A DNA stretch of 5,345 bases from CAYNDL01 sp964396115 (GTDB lineage Bacteria > Patescibacteriota > Andersenbacteria > UBA10190 > CAIZMI01), in assembly GCA_964396115.1 (NCBI GenBank), contig CAYNDL010000060.1:1-5345 (forward strand), given 5' to 3'. The position numbers and the translations under genes are program-made. Below are positions 1 to 3,413 of the stretch, in pieces; positions within the stretch are counted from its first letter, which is position 1, and each line of letters opens with the position of its first letter. Below the pieces are notes generated by a model. The model was not told the DNA's origin. It was given only the letters and a program-made list of their open reading frames with translations, and did no database searches.

Positions 1-35
1 CTTTGCGAGGCGGAAAGGACCGATGGCCTTCGTTA

Positions 36-110
36 TTAAGCGAAAGCTGGTGCGAATGACGGTGCAAAAGCTTGCGCAATTGCAGTCTTCACCCGCGTAA
101 AGACGTTTGC
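36..110 (-). other. tmRNA tag-peptide reading frame (24 codons)
   Basis: The resume codon is GCA at 110-108, followed by AAC, which matches the usual Ala-Asn start of trans-translation tags. The frame reads ANVFTRVK..., continues through Ala/Gln residues and ends ...FAPSFAPAFA. TAA at 38-36 stops it and a second in-frame TAA (35-33) follows. The nonpolar, Ala-rich end fits a signal read by ClpXP- or FtsH-type proteases. At 24 residues the tag is much longer than the 10-residue E. coli one. Its two basic residues (Arg6, Lys8) near the start and repeated PxFA units are visible in the sequence. It is not an independently initiated gene: it has no start codon and no ribosome binding site. Confidence 0.88.
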
Positions 111-122
111 ATGTCTTATGAC

Positions 123-158
123 GCAAAACCATATTTGCGAGCAGGTCTTGCTTGCTCG
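123..158 (-). other. tmRNA pseudoknot PK1
   Basis: On the minus strand CGAGCA (158-153) pairs with TGCTCG (143-138) as the first stem. The intervening loop GCAAGACC (151-144) pairs with GGTTTTGC (130-123) downstream, giving eight contiguous pairs with one G-U. This crossed arrangement, located just before the resume codon, is the hallmark position of tmRNA PK1. It is the strongest structural evidence for the ssrA call. Confidence 0.85.
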
Positions 159-221
159 GCGCGCAGAGAACATTTCTTCTCACTGTCGATGCCTGGCATC
201 CCCTCGTCGCCATGCCGCCGC

Positions 222-278
222 TTACCGAAAACAAGCAAACTTGTTTTCTAATCGCTTCGGGATGGTTCCTCTATCCAT
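222..278 (-). CDS. Possible 18-residue leader ORF upstream of tmRNA
   Basis: The minus-strand frame reads MDRGTIPKRLENKFACFR and ends in TAA. A GTGGAG Shine-Dalgarno-like sequence (289-284) sits five bases before the ATG. The last codons run through the perfect hairpin at 227-248, so translation would melt that structure. It matches no family I know. The size is too small for statistics, and the purine-rich site may be coincidental. It is listed as a candidate only. Confidence 0.2.
   Translation of the reverse strand: MDRGTIPKRLENKFACFR
227..248. repeat. Perfect 9-bp inverted repeat, 4-base loop
   Basis: GAAAACAAG (227-235) and CTTGTTTTC (240-248) are exact reverse complements around a four-base loop (CAAA on plus, TTTG on minus). 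The stem is AT-rich and the 3' arm has a T-run on both strands, so it looks like a weak terminator or an RNA stem in the tmRNA leader. No T-tract follows the stem in the minus direction, so it should not stop tmRNA transcription. Confidence 0.6.
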
Positions 279-375
279 AAAATCTCCACTCGTCTTTGCT
301 CGCTACACTCGCTCAGACTTCCCTCTCGATTTCATGGATTACGAGGACATTTTTGTTCTCTCGAATTGTCGAAAG

Positions 376-399
376 ATTCAGGTATTTGATTACCTGGAT
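376..399. repeat. Inverted repeat at the tmRNA transcription start
   Basis: CAGGTA (379-384) and TACCTG (391-396) form a perfect 6-bp dyad around a 6-base centre. On the plus strand it can be extended to nine pairs with one G-T. It lies over the predicted start of the minus-strand transcript. It could therefore be an operator for ssrA or a stem-loop at the very 5' end of the precursor RNA. The sequence alone does not separate these options. Confidence 0.5.
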
Positions 400-403
400 A
401 ATA

Positions 404-432
404 ATTAAACACGATTTTTTACGAGTTGTCAA
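404..432 (-). promoter_or_regulatory. Sigma-70-type promoter for ssrA
   Basis: On the minus strand a perfect -35 box TTGACA (432-427), a 17-base spacer and the -10 box TTTAAT (409-404, five of six consensus bases) point left towards the tmRNA. The predicted start is near 397. A near-consensus promoter fits an abundant stable RNA. Confidence 0.75.
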
Positions 433-454
433 CCAAACAAACAAAGAATACACT
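426..454 (+). promoter_or_regulatory. Sigma-70-type promoter for csrA
   Basis: TTGTCA (426-431, five of six consensus bases), a 17-base spacer and TACACT (449-454, four of six) point right. The predicted start at about 461 leaves a leader of about 31 bases before csrA. The -35 box overlaps the ssrA -35 box on the other strand by five bases. Confidence 0.55.
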
Positions 455-460
455 CCTCTC

Positions 461-491
461 TGGAACGAGTTCCTTCTGAAGGAGGAGTGCA
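461..491 (+). promoter_or_regulatory. csrA leader: GGA motifs and hairpins over the Shine-Dalgarno site
   Basis: The strong ribosome binding site AAGGAGGAG (479-487) precedes the ATG at 492. The leader holds three GGA triplets (462-464, 481-483, 484-486), the core of CsrA recognition sites. Two hairpins compete for the same bases: GGAA/TTCC (462-465 with 470-473) and TCCTT/AAGGA (471-475 with 479-483), and the second covers the ribosome binding site. CsrA of E. coli is known to repress its own translation; the same is inferred here. If a transcript starts further upstream, CACTCCTC (451-458) is an exact complement of GAGGAGTG (482-489). Confidence 0.45.
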
Positions 492-920
492 ATGGAAGAG
501 ATCGAACTGACCAAGGGACAGTCATTCGTGATCGGTGGCGTTATCTTCGTGAGTATCGAGGAAATCAGGCGCGACCGGGTACGAATCGGCGTTACTGCGC
601 CTTGGGAAATGCCCATCCACCGCAAAGAAGTATACGACGTGCTGCAAGAATGCAGCATCCGATTCGACACGGAGCGCAAACTTGCGGAAGTTGCTACAGG
701 GAAAAATACTTGCCTTAGCAAGGCAAACGAAGCACTCGACGCACTCAGGCTTGTCCTCAAGACGCTGGTCGAATTCGCTGCTATCCGGGAGTCGGTTGCA
801 CCACCGGAAACCAAGGCGGAAATCGCCCAAAAAATTTCCGAACTGCAGGCAAGCGAAGCAGACCTGCAAAATCTCATCGTTCGTTTACACGAAATTGATC
901 TGCACAAGATCAGCCGCTGA
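492..920 (+). CDS. csrA: CsrA-family RNA-binding regulator with long C-terminal extension
   Basis: CsrA is a dimeric RNA-binding protein that binds GGA motifs in mRNA leaders and blocks or stabilises the message. Residues 1-52 align with E. coli CsrA without a gap. Matching points are G9, IG at 14-15, VRIGV at 30-34, AP at 36-37, HR at 43-44 with E46, and Y48. Arg44, a key RNA-contact residue in E. coli CsrA, is kept; Arg6 is replaced by Leu and Leu4 by Ile. E. coli CsrA is 61 residues long, while this protein has 142. The extra part (about 53-142) is predicted helical, with two likely amphipathic helices (about 75-98 and 106-135) split by a Pro-Pro at 104-105, and it resembles no domain I know. 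The ATG is fixed by a strong Shine-Dalgarno six bases upstream. No flagellar gene or fliW is nearby. The family call is firm; the function of the tail is unknown. Confidence 0.82.
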   Translation: MEEIELTKGQSFVIGGVIFVSIEEIRRDRVRIGVTAPWEMPIHRKEVYDVLQECSIRFDTERKLAEVATGKNTCLSKANEALDALRLVLKTLVEFAAIRESVAPPETKAEIAQKISELQASEADLQNLIVRLHEIDLHKISR

Positions 921-938
921 AGAAGCGGTTTTTAATTT
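912..938 (+). terminator. Intrinsic terminator of csrA
   Basis: AGCCGCT (912-918) pairs with AGCGGTT (924-930), seven pairs including one G-T, around a GAAGA loop. A T-run (929-933) and then AATTT follow. The csrA stop codon TGA (918-920) lies at the loop, so terminator and gene end overlap. Confidence 0.7.
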
Positions 939-970
939 GACGTGAAAATATATGGTCGGTACGCTTCTTT

Positions 971-976
971 CATAAT
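971..976 (+). promoter_or_regulatory. Candidate -10 box for a leaderless small gene
   Basis: CATAAT (five of six consensus bases) ends six bases before the ATG at 983, so transcription would start at or next to the A of the ATG. No Shine-Dalgarno sequence is visible before this gene, which agrees with a leaderless mRNA. No good -35 box lies 16-18 bases upstream; TTGACG at 937-942 is too far for this -10 box. Confidence 0.35.
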
Positions 977-982
977 TAATTA

Positions 983-1099
983 ATGAACAACATGTGCGAC
1001 CATTGCGAACATGAAGAAGCAGTAGAAGAGCATGAATGCCAATGCAGCGAACACGAAGGTGGAGACGACGTCTGCTGCGGTAACTGCGAAAACGAATAA
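983..1099 (+). CDS. 38-residue Cys/His-rich acidic protein, possibly metal-binding
   Basis: This small gene encodes 38 residues with seven Cys (5, 8, 19, 21, 31, 32, 35) and four His (7, 10, 17, 24), arranged as CDHC, CQC and CCGNC clusters. Ten Glu and three Asp make it strongly acidic, and no Lys or Arg is present. The clusters resemble metal-thiolate ligands of metallothionein-like or zinc-knuckle proteins, but the order matches no family I can name. Support for a real gene: the stop TAA is followed one base later by a very strong terminator, a -10-like box sits six bases before the ATG, and the composition is far from random. An internal ATG at 992 would give 35 residues with all Cys kept. 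Function is unknown; metal storage, sensing or a redox role are inferences. It is transcribed in the same direction as csrA but after that gene's own terminator. Confidence 0.65.
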   Translation: MNNMCDHCEHEEAVEEHECQCSEHEGGDDVCCGNCENE

Positions 1100-1100
1100 G

Positions 1101-1128
1101 AAAAAGCCCCGATCCGTCGGGGCTTTTT
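1101..1128. terminator. Strong bidirectional intrinsic terminator
   Basis: AAAAAGCCCCGA (1101-1112) and TCGGGGCTTTTT (1117-1128) form a perfect 12-bp stem with a TCCG loop. With A-runs on one side and T-runs on the other it works on both strands. It starts just after the small Cys-rich gene's stop and lies two bases beyond the end of the convergent regulator gene, so it serves both. Confidence 0.93.
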
Positions 1129-1130
1129 GG

Positions 1131-1700
1131 TCAGCAAAGAGTCATGCTGGCTTTAACGAAGCTGGCCGCCCGTTCGACAGCATGGGAAACAACCAGAGGT
1201 CGTTCCCATACTTCGTTTACCTTCACGATTGTTATACTGTCAGGACTGACCTTTGGTGGCAACAAGACGATGAGCGCCACGCGGATGAACTCAGGAATTT
1301 CTTTGAGGCGAGTGCAGACCTGCAGTCCAGAACTACGTCCGACTGCGAAGTCGACAATCACGCATTCGGGCTGAACACGTTCAGCAAAGACGCCCGCATC
1401 AAACACGTGTTCCCTGAGCAAGAAACCATATCCCTTGTCCCGAATCCCCTCCTCTAGTTGCTTTGACAAGTGGTAGTCTTGCGATACGAACATTACCGTT
1501 CCATCTGACAGGCCTTCTAGATAGCCAAGCGGCATCCCATGGTCTTTTAGAAAGCGGATGAGGCCAGTCCGCGGTATTAACCGCGTCTGTGTGCCTGGCT
1601 CACGAAAACCGGACAAGTTACCCGACTCAAACCACTTACTCACAATCTGGGGCGTTACCTTGCAGAGACGCGCGACTTGTTCAACGGTGTACGCTTTCAT
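1131..1700 (-). CDS. HTH (excisionase/MerR-like) regulator with degenerate receiver domain
   Basis: This is a 189-residue probable transcription factor. Residues 3-58 form a helix-turn-helix of the excisionase/MerR-like type: YTVEQVARLCKVTPQIVSKW is the two-helix core, followed by a GNLSGFREPG wing and IPRTGLIRFLKDHGMP. Residues 67-185 look like a CheY-type receiver. The phospho-acceptor site is kept as VIVDF (Asp117) before the typical SSGLQVC helix. The N-terminal acidic pair is reduced to a single Asp75 in VSQDY, the usual Thr/Ser after strand 4 is not apparent (LIVLLPP), and the conserved Lys before Pro is Arg167. Phosphorylation may therefore be weak or absent. The start ATG at 1700 follows AAAGGGGGC at a normal distance; a TTG 21 bases upstream has no such site. 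No histidine kinase is in the window. The target is unknown; self-regulation through the repeat at 1717-1765 is plausible. Confidence 0.75.
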   Translation of the reverse strand: MKAYTVEQVARLCKVTPQIVSKWFESGNLSGFREPGTQTRLIPRTGLIRFLKDHGMPLGYLEGLSDGTVMFVSQDYHLSKQLEEGIRDKGYGFLLREHVFDAGVFAERVQPECVIVDFAVGRSSGLQVCTRLKEIPEFIRVALIVLLPPKVSPDSITIVKVNEVWERPLVVSHAVERAASFVKASMTLC

Positions 1701-1716
1701 GTTTGCCCCCTTTGTG

Positions 1717-1765
1717 ACCAAGTTAAAATAACAAAACCTCTTTAATTATAGTTTATTTTACTGGT
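1717..1765. promoter_or_regulatory. Imperfect inverted repeat spanning the regulator's -10 region
   Basis: ACCAAGTTAAAATAA (1717-1731) and TTATTTTACTGGT (1753-1765) are reverse complements apart from two single-base insertions in the left arm. Between them lie the -10 box and predicted start of the HTH-receiver gene. The right arm is upstream of the start, so this cannot be an RNA structure of that gene's own message. A DNA operator, perhaps for the encoded protein itself, is inferred. Confidence 0.45.
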
Positions 1766-1771
1766 CGTCAA
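1745..1771 (-). promoter_or_regulatory. Promoter of the HTH-receiver gene
   Basis: On the minus strand TTGACG (1771-1766) and a perfect TATAAT (1750-1745) are separated by 15 bases, shorter than the ideal 17. The predicted start near 1738 gives a leader of about 38 bases with a good Shine-Dalgarno site (about 1709-1703). This makes the gene its own unit although it lies downstream of the membrane-protein genes on the same strand. Confidence 0.6.
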
Positions 1772-1777
1772 TCCAAA

Positions 1778-2770
1778 CTACGGAAGCGCGATAGATTGTT
1801 CAGTTTTCTTCAGGTAGCGATTATTGAGGTAGAACGCACCGTAGGCGATCGCAATGATCATCAATCCAGACGCAACCAAAGCAACTGGCCAGCTCATGGA
1901 ATCGGCAAAATATTCACCGGTTATTTTTAATACATACAGCACAAGGAAAAGTGTCCCGAAAAATAAGAAACTGCGATGCTTAAGATAAATACTGAGATAA
2001 ATTACGCCAAAGATAAAAAGTGGGGCGACTGCTTCCCAAAAAATATTTTGGTCAGGAGACCAACCACCCAAAGCCAACGTTGAACCAAGGAAGCCAAGAC
2101 AACCGAAACTGTAGAGCCAGCTGGTTAGACCTTTAATTTTGTTGGAGAAATAGTATCCAAGAAGCAAATAACTGAGGCCTACCAGTAGCGCCCGGTATTC
2201 GTAAAATGCGACCTCTGCGCGGAGCTTAGCTCCCAGGAAATTTGTGAGGCTGAAGAAAAACCACGTGCCGAAGATAACACTCAACACGATAAATATTTTT
2301 TTGCGGAAAATTGCATAGGAAACAAGATGAGCGACAAGAACAATGAACGACATAAAGGCATTCACTATTGCGGTCGTAATATTCAACCCACCCTCATGGA
2401 ATGTCACGAAAATCCCTGTGGGTAACAGCAGGCCGTAAATCAAGAAGAAGGCAAAATTCAACTCGCCTAAGCGCTTATCTTTATCCAGAAGAACAGCCAC
2501 CACATAAGAAGCAATCGCCGAACCCAGCGTGACAAGGACACGGGTAGTAGTGTTCAGTGAGTTCCACATCTGGAAAACAAAAACCACTAACCCCAAGAAG
2601 ACGATTAGACCACCGATATAATAAAGAATTTTTATTAAACGGCTGCTCTTGTCTTTTCCTGAAGCTACTTGCGGTACTCCCGACCGGTAAGCCTGTAAGA
2701 GTTCCCCTTCTGACAAAATTCTTGAGGAACCGATTTCGGCGACAATCTTTTGGTAATCCTGCTTGTTCAT
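1778..2770 (-). CDS. Ten-segment membrane protein, DUF2157-like
   Basis: This is a 330-residue integral membrane protein. A soluble N-terminus (1-44) with an SSRILSEGELLQAYRSG helix is followed by about ten hydrophobic segments near residues 47-68, 75-95, 103-124, 132-154, 157-178, 190-208, 215-235, 244-263, 267-285 and 293-315, and a short basic C-terminus. The N-terminal helix followed by the KILYYIGGLIVFLGLVVF-type first segment resembles DUF2157 predicted membrane proteins, whose function is not known to me. The ATG at 2770 overlaps the stop of the upstream gene in ATGA, with GGGTGA acting as ribosome binding site within that gene. This indicates translational coupling, so the alternative TTG at 2782 is rejected. 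Partnership with the upstream single-pass protein is inferred from the overlap. Confidence 0.7.
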   Translation of the reverse strand: MNKQDYQKIVAEIGSSRILSEGELLQAYRSGVPQVASGKDKSSRLIKILYYIGGLIVFLGLVVFVFQMWNSLNTTTRVLVTLGSAIASYVVAVLLDKDKRLGELNFAFFLIYGLLLPTGIFVTFHEGGLNITTAIVNAFMSFIVLVAHLVSYAIFRKKIFIVLSVIFGTWFFFSLTNFLGAKLRAEVAFYEYRALLVGLSYLLLGYYFSNKIKGLTSWLYSFGCLGFLGSTLALGGWSPDQNIFWEAVAPLFIFGVIYLSIYLKHRSFLFFGTLFLVLYVLKITGEYFADSMSWPVALVASGLMIIAIAYGAFYLNNRYLKKTEQSIALP

Positions 2771-3336
2771 TTTTTCACCCAAGCAACAAAGTTAAAGACT
2801 TGGCGTCCATCCCACTGAATATCCAATTTCTTACTCACTACTTCTCCCTTCATATATACGGAGTCCCGATCAGATGTTGTTCCTCCGAATAAGGCCGTAG
2901 AAATATTTTCATTGGAATAATAGTGCTCAACACGGAAACCATCGGCCGACTTAAGATTACTGTCGAGTTTGAGCGACTTAAGTTCTTCACGATTCAACTC
3001 GCGCGACTGGCCACTTTCATTATCGTAAATATAGAACTTTGGCACCTCAAAACCTTCACGGTAAGTACAATCAAATCTTTCTTCACGTGTGGTTTTTTCC
3101 GTCAGTGTTTCTCCTTCAACAGAAAAATAATGGACATCACAAATCCTTTCCTTCACTGCACTGTTTGGACTTGGCCCAATATCTTCTGCATAACTAGGAT
3201 AAGGACCAAGGGCATAAATGAAACTGTATGCCGGCTTGATGAACTGCCGCGGAATAAATATCGCGGCAACGATAAAAATTACCATTAGCACCGGAATTGC
3301 CAATGCCACCAAGAGAGTTATGTTTTCTTTTTTCAT
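2767..3336 (-). CDS. Single-pass membrane protein with extracytoplasmic domain, unknown function
   Basis: This 189-residue protein matches no family I recognise. One hydrophobic segment (about 7-29, between KKEN and PRQF) should anchor it with the C-terminus outside. Residues 31-189 are polar, with alternating short strands, Tyr-rich stretches and two Cys (66 and 90) that could form a disulfide in the exported part. It is not a lipoprotein: there is no Cys at the end of the membrane segment. The ATG at 3336 is preferred over a TTG at 3378 because a perfect -10 box lies six bases before it and the TTG lies inside the terminator hairpin. No Shine-Dalgarno is visible, so the message is probably leaderless. 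It is the first gene of a two-gene operon with the ten-segment membrane protein. Confidence 0.68.
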   Translation of the reverse strand: MKKENITLLVALAIPVLMVIFIVAAIFIPRQFIKPAYSFIYALGPYPSYAEDIGPSPNSAVKERICDVHYFSVEGETLTEKTTREERFDCTYREGFEVPKFYIYDNESGQSRELNREELKSLKLDSNLKSADGFRVEHYYSNENISTALFGGTTSDRDSVYMKGEVVSKKLDIQWDGRQVFNFVAWVKK

Positions 3337-3342
3337 AAGTAA

Positions 3343-3348
3343 ATTATA
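3343..3348 (-). promoter_or_regulatory. -10 box for leaderless transcription of the two-gene membrane operon
   Basis: On the minus strand a perfect TATAAT ends six bases before the ATG at 3336, which places the transcription start on or beside the A of the start codon. It sits inside the T-rich tail of the upstream terminator. No convincing -35 box is seen at 16-18 bases; that region is the 3' arm of the terminator stem. Confidence 0.5.
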
Positions 3349-3393
3349 AAACAGCCGCCTTAATTTGGAAGTGAACAATTATTAAGACGGCTG
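3346..3393 (-). terminator. Intrinsic terminator of the surface-protein gene
   Basis: In the minus-strand RNA, CAGCCGTCTTAAT (3393-3381) pairs with ATTAAGGCGGCTG (3364-3352) over 13 contiguous pairs, one of them U-G, around a 16-base loop. TTTTAT follows. On the plus strand the same position is a C-A mismatch, so the structure is better in minus-strand RNA, as expected for a terminator of the gene that ends at 3414. Confidence 0.75.
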
Positions 3394-3413
3394 CAGGCGA
3401 CGATCCAATATTT

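Larger units (their letters stand above)
1..203 (-). ncRNA. ssrA: Transfer-messenger RNA (tmRNA), 5' part, cut by the window edge
   Basis: tmRNA rescues ribosomes stalled on broken messages: it enters the A site as an alanyl-tRNA mimic and then serves as a template for a degradation tag, working with SmpB. Read on the minus strand, the molecule begins GGGGATG at 203-197 (the 5' acceptor strand). A D-arm-like segment with ATCGACAG at 190-183 follows, close to the tmRNA signature TTCGACRG, and then a small hairpin (181-166). Next is a pseudoknot (123-158) and the tag frame starting GCA AAC at 110, which ends in tandem TAA TAA at 38-33. The run GCTTAATAAC at the tag end resembles the E. coli tmRNA. 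The downstream pseudoknots, the T arm and the 3' acceptor lie beyond position 1 and cannot be checked. The order is that of a one-piece tmRNA, not a permuted one. The 5' end is placed by analogy and could move by a base or two. Confidence 0.92.
204..397 (-). other. Probable transcribed leader of the tmRNA precursor
   Basis: This stretch lies between the predicted transcription start (about 397) and the tmRNA 5' end (203). I see no convincing protein gene on either strand. It holds a 6-bp hairpin at its very 5' end (379-396), GCGAG words repeated at short distance (about 298-312), a perfect 9-bp hairpin (227-248) and a possible 18-codon ORF (222-278). Removal by RNase P at position 203/204 would be expected for a tmRNA precursor. 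Its length of about 195 bases is unusual, and an unrecognised small RNA could be encoded here. Confidence 0.45.

Noticed and set aside
1..100. Plus-strand end of a protein gene in the frame that stops at 98-100
   Set aside because: The frame of about 32 codons resembles no protein and is antisense to the tmRNA tag region.
204..360. RNase P RNA, suggested by GAGGGAAGTCTGAG on the minus strand
   Set aside because: The resemblance to the P4 region is short, no matching 3' P4 strand was found, and a tmRNA follows directly.
386..402. Alternative csrA promoter using GATAAT at 397-402
   Set aside because: No acceptable -35 box lies at the right distance; TTGTCA-17-TACACT at 426-454 is better.
118..408. 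Plus-strand open frame of 96 codons
   Set aside because: It has no ribosome binding site, its composition is unlike a protein, and it is antisense to the tmRNA and its leader, which explain the sequence better.
296..945. Other open frames over csrA (419-907 minus, 522-869 minus, 682-945 plus, 296-718 plus)
   Set aside because: They are shadows of csrA, which has the family match and the Shine-Dalgarno site.
1032..1457. Plus-strand open frame of 141 codons
   Set aside because: It runs out of frame through the Cys-rich gene, across a strong terminator and antisense to the HTH-receiver gene.
2767..2782. TTG start at 2782 for the ten-segment protein
   Set aside because: The ATG at 2770 overlaps the upstream stop as ATGA with GGGTGA in place, a normal coupled start.
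3334..3378. TTG start at 3378 for the single-pass protein
   Set aside because: It would place the first codons inside the terminator hairpin and -10 box and has no ribosome binding site.
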